A stretch of DNA of 23,288 nucleotides, taken from DATNBT01 sp964579765 (GTDB lineage Bacteria > Acidobacteriota > Vicinamibacteria > Vicinamibacterales > CAVVIG01). How positions within the stretch are numbered: the stretch's first letter is position 1; every line of letters starts with the position of its first letter. The notes under the pieces were generated by a model, which saw only the letters and a list, made by a program, of their open reading frames with translations, did not search any database and was not told the DNA's origin. The stretch lies in assembly GCA_964579765.1 (NCBI GenBank), contig CAZOIK010000297.1, positions 1 through 23,288 on the forward strand. Reading direction: 5' to 3'. A program made the position numbers and the translations under genes. Of the stretch, positions 7,255 to 13,869 are shown piece by piece.

Positions 7255-7977
7255 TCAACGGCCGCGCTGCGCCGTATAGAGAAAGACGCTGCCGAACATC
7301 ATCGGGTCTGCCGCCACGCCTGCCAGCCCACTCGTCCGTAGCAGAGTCATAAACGCAGCGGGTTCGAACGCGTCCACCGACGCCGGCAGGTACGTGTATG
7401 CGCTGTCGTGTCCGGACACCATGCGTCCCACGCGCGGCAGGATATGGCGGAAGTATGACAAATAGAGCGGGCGGAACAGCGGCGACGTCGGCATGGCGAA
7501 CTCGAGAATCGCCAGGCGTCCGCCCGGCTTGAGCACGCGCGCGATTTCGCGGCACGCCGCCTCGCGATCCTCGACGTTGCGGATGCCGAAGGCAATCGTC
7601 ACGGCGTCCACCGAGGCATCCGCGACGGGGATCGTCGCCGCGTCGCCGCGCACGAGGACGATGTCGCGGTCGAGCCCGCCTCGATGGAGTTTGTCGATGC
7701 CGAACCGCAGCATCGCGCCGGAGAAGTCCACGCCGACAACGCGCGCGGCGCCGGGACGGGCGCGGCGCGCCTCAATGGCCAGGTCGCCGGTGCCCGTGCA
7801 TAGGTCGAGCACCGTCTCGCGTCCGGTCAGCGCCAGCGATCGGATCGCCCGCCGCCGCCAGAGGCGATCGACGCCGGCACTGAGCAGATGGTTGAGGAAG
7901 TCGTAGCGCGGCGCTATCGCGTCGAACATCGAGCTGATACGGGACGGATCCCGCGAGACGTCCGCACCGTCGCTCAT
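7255..7977 (-). CDS. ubiE: Demethylmenaquinone C-methyltransferase (UbiE/MenG)
   Basis: This 240-residue class I SAM-dependent methyltransferase should methylate demethylmenaquinone, the last step of menaquinone synthesis. Family signatures are visible: the N-terminal SRISSMFDAIAPRYDFLNHLLS, motif I VLDLCTGTGDLA (about residues 56-67), VVGVDFSGAML, DAVTIAFGIRNVEDR and LKPGGRLAILEFAMP. Length is normal for UbiE/MenG. Clustering with futalosine-pathway genes makes a menaquinone role more likely than ubiquinone. The ATG at 7975-7977 has an AGG-type site about 8 bases upstream. It is separated from ubiX by a repeat-filled gap. Confidence 0.93.
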   Translation of the reverse strand: MSDGADVSRDPSRISSMFDAIAPRYDFLNHLLSAGVDRLWRRRAIRSLALTGRETVLDLCTGTGDLAIEARRARPGAARVVGVDFSGAMLRFGIDKLHRGGLDRDIVLVRGDAATIPVADASVDAVTIAFGIRNVEDREAACREIARVLKPGGRLAILEFAMPTSPLFRPLYLSYFRHILPRVGRMVSGHDSAYTYLPASVDAFEPAAFMTLLRTSGLAGVAADPMMFGSVFLYTAQRGR

Positions 7978-7988
7978 GCCGAACGCCT

Positions 7989-8090
7989 ACTCTTCACCAA
8001 GGCACGACGGACACACGAAGGGCACGGACACTGGTTTTCCAAGACATAGCTCGTGGCCTTCGTGTGCACTCCGTGCCCTCGTGATGTGCG
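7989..8090. repeat. GGCACG/ACACGAAGG imperfect inverted repeat between ubiX and ubiE
   Basis: The 116-base gap is mostly one imperfect hairpin: arms 8001-8021 and 8057-8077 match at 17 of 21 positions, and further CACGAAGGGCACGG copies extend it. The word ACCAAGGCACGA...ACACGAAGG resembles a repeat I recall from intergenic regions of many environmental bacteria. No gene or clear promoter is seen in the gap. Confidence 0.5.
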
Positions 8091-8093
8091 GGG

Positions 8094-8708
8094 CTACGAG
8101 TTGACCTGGCCGGTCCAGGCCGGGTAGAGATCGTGTTCGAAGCCGAGGGCCGAGAGGATCTTCCCCGCCATGAAATCCGCGAGGTCGTCGAGCGACTTCG
8201 GCTGCTGGTAGAACGCCGGCATCGCGGGGACGATCATCGCGCCGGCTTCGGCGCACAGCACCATGTTCCTGAGCGCCGGCAGACTCATCGGGGTCTCGCG
8301 TGGCACGATGACCAGCCGTCGGCGCTCCTTCAGCATCACGTCGGCGGCGCGTTCGACCAGATTGCGCGACAGGCCGTGCGCGACGCCGGCCAGCGTCTTC
8401 ATCGAGCACGGCACGATGGCCATTGCCGAACACTGGTGGCTGCCGCTCGCAATCGTCGCGCCGAGATCGCGGTTGCTGTGGATGGTGACGCGTCCCGCGT
8501 TGACCGTGTCGCCGTACTTCGACGCGAGGTACGGCACCAGCTTCTCGATCGCAGCGTCCTCGCCAAGCTCGTCGCGCAGGAGCCGTCGTCCGTAGTCGGA
8601 TATCACCAGTTCGACGTGCACACCGCGTGCGAGCAGCTCGGCCAGCGTGCGGACGGCGTAGAGCGCGCCGCTCGCCCCGGTGACGGCGACGGCGACTTTA
8701 TCTGCCAT
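8094..8708 (-). CDS. ubiX: UbiX-type flavin prenyltransferase (MqnM-like)
   Basis: UbiX attaches a dimethylallyl unit to FMN, making the prenylated FMN cofactor that UbiD-type decarboxylases need. The 204-residue protein has the FMN-binding start KVAVAVTGASGALYAVR, GSHQCSAMAIVPCSM, LVERAADVMLKERR and VPRETPMS, all typical. The ATG at 8706-8708 is chosen over a start seven residues earlier because VAVAVTGASG then falls at the normal distance. It overlaps the ubiA stop by 11 bases, implying coupling. Its likely client is the UbiD-type decarboxylase at 13870-15312, forming the MqnL/MqnM pair of the futalosine pathway. Confidence 0.92.
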   Translation of the reverse strand: MADKVAVAVTGASGALYAVRTLAELLARGVHVELVISDYGRRLLRDELGEDAAIEKLVPYLASKYGDTVNAGRVTIHSNRDLGATIASGSHQCSAMAIVPCSMKTLAGVAHGLSRNLVERAADVMLKERRRLVIVPRETPMSLPALRNMVLCAEAGAMIVPAMPAFYQQPKSLDDLADFMAGKILSALGFEHDLYPAWTGQVNS

Positions 8709-9549
8709 ACACCGACACCGCCAGGACAAGCAGATACAGAATGCCGACGTAGCCGTTCAAGTCGAACGCGCGCTTCACCTGGGACAAATCGTCGGCGCTG
8801 ACGAGCGACTGCTCGTACGCGAGGAGCGCCGCGACCGCCGCGACGCCGGCGACGTAATAGCGCGGCAGCGGCGTGACGAGCGGCAACGCGAGCAGGGCGC
8901 CGACGGTGACGACGTGCATCGCGCGCGAGATGCCGAGCGATGCCGGAACGCCGAAGCGCACCGGGATCGAGCGCAGCCGGTGAGCGCGATCGAACGCGAG
9001 GTCCTGGCAGGCATACAGGACGTCGAAGCCGCCCACCCACGTGCCGATGGCGAGCGCGAGAACCCACGGCTCCCAGCCGCCGCGTCCGCCGACAGCCAGC
9101 CAGCCGCCGACCGGCGCCACTGCCATCGCGAGGCCGAGGAACAGCTGCGTGTAGGACGTGTAGCGCTTGGCGAGCGAATACCAGAACACGATCGCGAGCG
9201 CGACGGGCGCGAGCAGCAGGCACAACGTGTTCAACCGCCACGACGCGAACAGAAACACGAGCGACGACACGGCCACGAACGCCGCCGCCTCTCCCGTCGT
9301 CATCCTGCCGCGCGGCAGCTCGCGATCCTTCGTGCGCGGGTTGAGCGCGTCCATGCGCGCGTCCACGAGGCGGTTGAACCCCATCGCGGCGCTTCGCGCC
9401 GCCACCATCGCGACGAGAATCCAGGCCGCGATCGTCCACGTGATCGCGTGGTGGCGCGTCGCCAGCAGTGCGCCGGCCAGCGCGAACGGCAGCGCGAACA
9501 CCGAGTGGCTGAAGCGGACGAACGAAAGGTACGTGCGGAGCCTGGTCAC
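8698..9549 (-). CDS. UbiA-family polyprenyltransferase (MqnP-like)
   Basis: This integral membrane protein of 283 residues should prenylate the dihydroxynaphthoate-type ring in menaquinone synthesis. It is predicted to have about eight or nine helices. Both Asp-rich, Mg-diphosphate-binding motifs are present: NRLVDARMD (Asn59, Asp63, Asp67) and DVLYACQDLAFD (Asp176, Asp183, Asp187). The GTG at 9547-9549 is chosen because it overlaps the previous stop as GTGA and has GGTGGG 7 bases upstream; a GTG at 9561 would add four residues. Homology alone cannot separate MqnP from UbiA or MenA, but the futalosine neighbours favour MqnP. Confidence 0.88.
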   Translation of the reverse strand: MTRLRTYLSFVRFSHSVFALPFALAGALLATRHHAITWTIAAWILVAMVAARSAAMGFNRLVDARMDALNPRTKDRELPRGRMTTGEAAAFVAVSSLVFLFASWRLNTLCLLLAPVALAIVFWYSLAKRYTSYTQLFLGLAMAVAPVGGWLAVGGRGGWEPWVLALAIGTWVGGFDVLYACQDLAFDRAHRLRSIPVRFGVPASLGISRAMHVVTVGALLALPLVTPLPRYYVAGVAAVAALLAYEQSLVSADDLSQVKRAFDLNGYVGILYLLVLAVSVYGR

Positions 9550-10793
9550 GATTCGACCCACCGAATCTGTCCGGGATGGATGCCGGACACCAGGTATTCT
9601 TCCACGTCGGCCGTGCCCGGCGGAACGTCAACCGCGAGCATCCGCGCGAGCTTACCGGGCTCGAGCGTGCCGTAATCGGCGTCAAAGCCGAGAGCGCGTG
9701 CGCCTTCGATCGTCGCGCTGGCCAGCAGCGACGCGGGCGGCACCGCCGGCGCGAGCGCGTGCAGCGTCGCGACCTCGGCGAACACGTTCAGGTCCGGCGA
9801 GCTCGCCAGGCTGTCGGTGCCGATGGCGACGCGGACGCCCGATTCGTAGAACTCGGTGATCGGCGGCAGGCCCGCCCCCGTGTATCCGTTGCTGCGCGGA
9901 CAGGTCACCAGGGTCGCGCCGCGTTGTCGCAGCGTCTCGAGATCCTCCGCCGACATCTGCACGCCATGGACCGCAAGCAGCCGGTTGTCGATGAAGCCCA
10001 TGTCGTCGAGGTACTGCACGGGACTGACGCCCGGCGCCGTCCAGGCGGGATTCCACGCCCCGATCTCCTGCATGATCGTCTTCCACGGTCCGCCCCCCGT
10101 GGTGATGAGCTCGACCTCTTCGACGTTCTCCGCCAGATGCACGCTGCACGGCACGAACGGCATCTTCGACACGGCTTTTCTGATGGCGCGGAAGAAGAGC
10201 GGCGCCACCGAATACGGCGCGTGCGCGGCCAGCGACGGACGCAGGCGCTCGCTCGCGGGCAGTTCGCCGAGGTCCGCGATCGCATGTTCGACGATCGGAT
10301 CGAAGTCGAGCAACGGACCGTCCGTCTCCGGGTCTTTCATGTTGAAGCCGAGAAGCTCCCAGAACACCACACCGGCGAGCGGACTGTTCGCCAGCTTCTC
10401 GAACGTGATGAACAACGAGTTCGTGATCTCGCCGACGACTGCCGTGCCGCATCGCACCGACTCGTCAATCGCCCGATCGATGGCCGCCATGACGGCGGGA
10501 TCGCGCAGCGACTGCTGCATACGCCGTCGGCGCTCGTAGAGAATCTGCCGCACCCACGCGGTGAACGACGACGCGGGCGCGATCCGATCGCGCAGGTACG
10601 AGAGCTCGAGGTGCGTGTGCGCATTGACGAGGCCGGGCATGAGCACGACGTCACCGAGCTCGATGCCAGGCGTGGCGTCGTTGGCGGCGCGCCGTCCGAG
10701 CGCGGCGATGCGGCCACGGTCCACAGCGACCCAGCCGTCGCGCATCGGCTCGCCCTCGATCGGGACGACCCACGCGGCGTGGTAGCGGATCAT
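9546..10793 (-). CDS. Amidohydrolase, probable 6-amino-6-deoxyfutalosine deaminase (MqnX type)
   Basis: This 415-residue TIM-barrel amidohydrolase probably deaminates aminodeoxyfutalosine to futalosine. Metal and catalytic residues are in family order: NAHTHLE (His59, His61), AAHAPYS (His191), VHLAEN (His219, Glu222), AVHGV (His276) and GTDSLAS (Asp327). The HLAEN and GTDSLASS motifs match the adenosine-deaminase-like/TrzN branch that includes MqnX. Position between mqnC and the prenyltransferase strongly supports the substrate. Other deaminases of this branch, such as S-adenosylhomocysteine or methylthioadenosine deaminase, cannot be excluded. There is no Shine-Dalgarno sequence; the upstream region is the arm of a repeat. 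Confidence 0.85.
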   Translation of the reverse strand: MIRYHAAWVVPIEGEPMRDGWVAVDRGRIAALGRRAANDATPGIELGDVVLMPGLVNAHTHLELSYLRDRIAPASSFTAWVRQILYERRRRMQQSLRDPAVMAAIDRAIDESVRCGTAVVGEITNSLFITFEKLANSPLAGVVFWELLGFNMKDPETDGPLLDFDPIVEHAIADLGELPASERLRPSLAAHAPYSVAPLFFRAIRKAVSKMPFVPCSVHLAENVEEVELITTGGGPWKTIMQEIGAWNPAWTAPGVSPVQYLDDMGFIDNRLLAVHGVQMSAEDLETLRQRGATLVTCPRSNGYTGAGLPPITEFYESGVRVAIGTDSLASSPDLNVFAEVATLHALAPAVPPASLLASATIEGARALGFDADYGTLEPGKLARMLAVDVPPGTADVEEYLVSGIHPGQIRWVES

Positions 10794-10799
10794 CGAATT

Positions 10800-10888
10800 G
10801 CAGGATGGCAGGATGGCAGAATGGCAGGATTGACAATCGGCAATTCAGCAATCAATTCTGCGATCCTGCCATTCCGCCATCCTGCAAT
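10800..10888. repeat. Long near-perfect inverted repeat joining mqnC and mqnX genes
   Basis: Arms at 10808-10830 and 10863-10885 pair at 22 of 23 positions around a 32-base loop. The arms are themselves tandem copies of a GGCAGGAT/GGCAGAAT word, with an additional copy at 10800-10807. The right arm encodes the last dozen residues of MqnC, and the left arm occupies the ribosome-binding region of the next gene. It would form a strong hairpin in mRNA. It resembles the other border repeats in this window in design but not in sequence. Confidence 0.75.
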
Positions 10889-12102
10889 TTTTCTCGTTCG
10901 CTCTTTCCCGCCCGGCTGCGTGCGGGATAGAGACGCAGCTCCGCGGGCACGTGGGTGTCGCCCGCGTCGCGCGCGGTGGCGAGCTCCAGCATCCGCGGCA
11001 CGTGCTGCCCGACGTAGTACGGATCGCCGAGCAGCTCGTAGTGCATGTTGCGGCGCTTGGCGACGAAGCCGGCGTCCTCGATGTTGCGCACGATCTCGAG
11101 CTCGTCCATGCAGTAGCTGGCGCCCGCCGCGCGGACGACGTTCTCTTCGATCATCACGCTGCCCATGTCGTTCGCGCCGTACGCGAGGCTCAGCTGCCCC
11201 ACCTTCCCGCCCTGCGTCACCCACGACGCCTGCAGGTTGTCGAAGTTGTCGAGGACGATGCGCGAGATCGCGAGCGTGCGGAGGTACTCGATGCCGGTCG
11301 CTTCGCTCAGCGCGTGCGCGGCGCCGAGCTCGGTGTGATCGGGCTGGAAGCTCCACGTGATGAACGCGGTGAAGCCGCCGGTCTCGTCCTGCAGATCGCG
11401 CAGCCGCATCATGTGCTCGATCCGCTCTTCGTCGCTCTCCACCGTGCCATACATCATCGTCGCCGTCGTGCGGAGGCCGGCGCGGTGCGCGTGGCGCATG
11501 ACGTCGAGCCACTCGTCGGAGGTCGCCTTGCCGTAGCAGTGCAGCAGCTTTCTCACGCGATCGACGAGGATCTCGGCGCCACCGCCGGGGATGCTGTCGA
11601 GACCCGCGGCGATCAGCCGATCGACGATCGCCGGGACCGGCAGCTGCGACAGCCGCGACAGGTGGACGACTTCGGGCGGCGACAGCGCGTGCAGCTTGAA
11701 CTCGGGATAGCGGTCCTTGACCGCGCGGAACAGGTCCTCGTACCACGAGAGCGGCAGATCGGGATTGTGTCCGCCCTGCAGCAAAAGCTGTACACCGCCG
11801 ACGGCAATCGTCTCGTCGATCTTCCGGAACAGCTCGTCGAACCCGAGGACGTACCCGTCCGGCGAGCCAACCTCGCGATAGAACGCGCAGAAGTTGCACT
11901 TCGCGACGCAGATGTTCGTGTAGTTGACGTTGCGGTCGATGATGTAGGTGACGATGCCGTCGGAATGCTTGCGCCGGCGGATGGCGTCGGCGAGCTGGCC
12001 GAGCGTCGCGGTCGGCGCATGGCGATAGAGCTCGAGCGCCTCGGCGGCGTTGACCCGCTCCCCTGCTCTGACCTTTTCAATCAGCTGCGGCACGCTCAGC
12101 AT
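10852..12102 (-). CDS. mqnC: Dehypoxanthine futalosine cyclase MqnC (radical SAM)
   Basis: MqnC cyclises dehypoxanthine futalosine by radical-SAM chemistry. The 416-residue protein has the cluster motif CVAKCNFC (Cys65, Cys69, Cys72), preceded by RNVNYTNI. It also has LLLQGGHNPDLPLSWYEDL, LDSIPGGGAEI, MMYGTVES and QDETGGFTAFI, all MqnC-typical. The ATG at 12100-12102 is preferred (GGGGAG about 10 bases upstream) over a TTG ten codons earlier; it overlaps mqnA by 26 bases. The last about 12 residues (KLQDGGMAGSQN) are encoded by the flanking inverted repeat and are probably not part of the ancestral protein. Confidence 0.95.
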   Translation of the reverse strand: MLSVPQLIEKVRAGERVNAAEALELYRHAPTATLGQLADAIRRRKHSDGIVTYIIDRNVNYTNICVAKCNFCAFYREVGSPDGYVLGFDELFRKIDETIAVGGVQLLLQGGHNPDLPLSWYEDLFRAVKDRYPEFKLHALSPPEVVHLSRLSQLPVPAIVDRLIAAGLDSIPGGGAEILVDRVRKLLHCYGKATSDEWLDVMRHAHRAGLRTTATMMYGTVESDEERIEHMMRLRDLQDETGGFTAFITWSFQPDHTELGAAHALSEATGIEYLRTLAISRIVLDNFDNLQASWVTQGGKVGQLSLAYGANDMGSVMIEENVVRAAGASYCMDELEIVRNIEDAGFVAKRRNMHYELLGDPYYVGQHVPRMLELATARDAGDTHVPAELRLYPARSRAGKSEREKLQDGGMAGSQN

Positions 12103-12892
12103 AGAAACGAAGCTCCCCGTCGAACGACGCAAGGCCCAGCTCGCTCACATAGCGATAGAACGCCGTGAGCCCCTCGATCTCCTCGCCGCCCAGGAAGCAC
12201 CGGATATTATCGCGCAGGTACCGGCGCACGAGAGACTCCCGGGCCGGATCGCCGCCGCAGTGCGCCGCGGCGATCTCATCGGCGTGCGCAACGCCCAGAT
12301 CGCGCGCGTGCTGCAGCGCCGTCACCTCTGCGGGCGCAACCGCGCCCGGCCAGCCCGCCCAGAGCGCATACACGAACGGCAGTCCTGTAGCCCCGCTCCA
12401 TGCCTCGCCGAGATCGAGCTTTCGCACGCCGGCACTGGCGTGATCGAGAAACAGCGCCGGATCGCCGATGATGAGCGCGGCGTCCGCGCGCGCGAGCATC
12501 GGCTCCAGATCCGGCGCCATCGCCACGGGCTCGATCGTCAGGCCGTGAAGACGCCGCAGCAGCACCGTCACCAGGGCGACCGACGTCCGCGAGCTGGTGT
12601 CCATGGCGACGGTGCGAATGTCCCGCAGATCGCGGCGCGTGTAGAGCGCGACGGACGCGACCGGCCCGTGCGAGGTCACGGCCGGACCCGGCACGATGTG
12701 GTACGGGCCGGGCCCGCGCAGATACTCGATCGACGGCACCAGCCCGAGATCGATCTCGCGCGCATGAAGCAGCCGCGCGCACTCTGCGGGAAAGTCGTAG
12801 CGCAGATCGAATCGCGGATCCTGTTCGAGACCGTAGACGAGCGGGCGGGCGTTCAAATAACCCACCGCGCCGAGGCGGACGGGTGGCGTCAT
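12077..12892 (-). CDS. mqnA: Chorismate dehydratase MqnA
   Basis: MqnA converts chorismate to 3-enolpyruvyl benzoate, the entry step of the futalosine route. The 271-residue protein has a periplasmic-binding-protein-like fold with the signature GAVGYLNARPL (motif 12-18), VPSIEYLR, ALIIGDPAL and LPFVYALWAGW. Length is normal. The ATG at 12890-12892 has AAGGA at a good distance; that site is the final unit of a GGACC-type repeat. The 3' end overlaps mqnC, suggesting cotranslation. Confidence 0.95.
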   Translation of the reverse strand: MTPPVRLGAVGYLNARPLVYGLEQDPRFDLRYDFPAECARLLHAREIDLGLVPSIEYLRGPGPYHIVPGPAVTSHGPVASVALYTRRDLRDIRTVAMDTSSRTSVALVTVLLRRLHGLTIEPVAMAPDLEPMLARADAALIIGDPALFLDHASAGVRKLDLGEAWSGATGLPFVYALWAGWPGAVAPAEVTALQHARDLGVAHADEIAAAHCGGDPARESLVRRYLRDNIRCFLGGEEIEGLTAFYRYVSELGLASFDGELRFYAERAAAD

Positions 12893-13003
12893 CGTGGTCC
12901 TTGGTACCTGGTGCCTGGTGCCTGGTCCGTCCCCGGTCCGGGGTCCGTCCCTGGTCCTGCGTCCACTGCACGGCGGTCGCGATCGCGCACCAAGGCCAAA
13001 GGA
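12893..13003. repeat. GGACCAGG-type tandem repeat before mqnA
   Basis: About 12895-12962 consists of imperfect tandem copies of a TGGTGCC/TGGTCC(G)TCC word (GGACCAGG on the transcribed strand), including GGTCCGGGGTCC. The copy nearest mqnA supplies its AAGGA ribosome-binding site. The rest of the gap (12963-13003) holds nothing recognisable. Confidence 0.6.
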
Positions 13004-13849
13004 CTAGAGGATGTCGAAGCGTCCGTTGCGCTCGACGGGCTCCTGGCGGGCCGCGCGGATGTTGCGGCGGATCTCCTCGAGCGGCGCGCGCCGCCGGCCC
13101 TCCGACCGATCGTCCTCGGGCGACACCATGTCCACGTCGTCGGCGCCGACCGTGAGCGCGACCTGCGCGAGCTTCGGACCGTAGAGCTGCCAGTCCACCT
13201 GGATCGACGGAATGTTCGTCACGAGGAGCCGCGCGAGGGCGACGCGCTTCACGTCGTCGTAGCCCGTCGTCGGGACGGCCGGATTCACCTGACGCGGCAG
13301 CGGCGCGAACGCCCGGATGACGGCGACGTCGCGCTGCAGATCGGCGACCGTCTTCAGCCACGACGCGGCGTCGGCGGACGGCAGCTTGTGAATCGTCAGC
13401 CGCGCGAGCGCGAGGCCGGCGATGTTGACTTCTTCAACCGATCGGCGCGCGTCCTGGAGCCGATCGAACGGCGCGTCGGCGATCAACTCGAGGCCGACCG
13501 CCCGCAGCTCCTCGAGGACCTGCCGCAGGGTGATCGTCTCGCGCGCGGCCAGCTGCTCCAGATCGTCGAGCGAGAATCCCGACACCGGGACACCGCCCGC
13601 ACGCTCGACGACCTCGCGCACACGCGCCAGCGCCGCCGCCCTCGTCTCCGGCACGCCGGCGACGCGAATCTCGCCGGCGGCCGAGTTCCACGCGAGCGAC
13701 GCCCCCGGCTTCGCGTCGAGCGTCGCCACACGGACGAAGGTCGTGCGGTTGCCGTGCTTCTCGCGGCGGACGGCGTCCGCCTGCATGCCGAGCGTGATGA
13801 TGTCGTTCGAGCTGGCGAGGGAAGCGATGTCTGCGTCTGTCACTGGCAT
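13004..13849 (-). CDS. Cysteine-free MqnE-like (aminofutalosine synthase-like) protein
   Basis: The 281-residue product contains no cysteine. By eye it follows MqnE from end to end. IITLGMQADAVRREKHGNR (19-35) matches the MqnE lead-in to the radical-SAM domain. LRQVLEELRAVGLELI matches the helix before its GGGAEI motif. TGYDDVKRVALARLLVTNIP (195-214) and LYGPKLAQVALTVGADDVD (222-240) match the C-terminal part. PVERNGRFDIL matches its end. The CxxxCxxC loop and GGGAEI are missing, so it cannot bind the [4Fe-4S] cluster or do MqnE chemistry as known. MqnE is about 370 residues, so the core has shrunk by roughly 90. It lies between the decarboxylase gene and mqnA, 20 bases after the former. Role unknown; no Shine-Dalgarno is obvious. 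Confidence 0.75.
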   Translation of the reverse strand: MPVTDADIASLASSNDIITLGMQADAVRREKHGNRTTFVRVATLDAKPGASLAWNSAAGEIRVAGVPETRAAALARVREVVERAGGVPVSGFSLDDLEQLAARETITLRQVLEELRAVGLELIADAPFDRLQDARRSVEEVNIAGLALARLTIHKLPSADAASWLKTVADLQRDVAVIRAFAPLPRQVNPAVPTTGYDDVKRVALARLLVTNIPSIQVDWQLYGPKLAQVALTVGADDVDMVSPEDDRSEGRRRAPLEEIRRNIRAARQEPVERNGRFDIL

Positions 13850-13869
13850 CGGGTCGATCGACGATCTTA

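Noticed and set aside
10800..10888. CRISPR array or CRISPR-like spacer structure
   Set aside because: The words are short, contiguous and degenerate, with no regular spacers and no cas genes nearby.
12103..12132. MqnC start at TTG 12132
   Set aside because: ATG at 12102 has a purine-rich site and fits the family N-terminus; the TTG start would lie deeper in mqnA.
13004..13849. Simple decayed mqnE pseudogene
   Set aside because: The frame is intact over 281 codons, the C-terminal motifs are well kept, and the missing part is a clean loss of the cluster-binding region; decay is still listed as the alternative to test.
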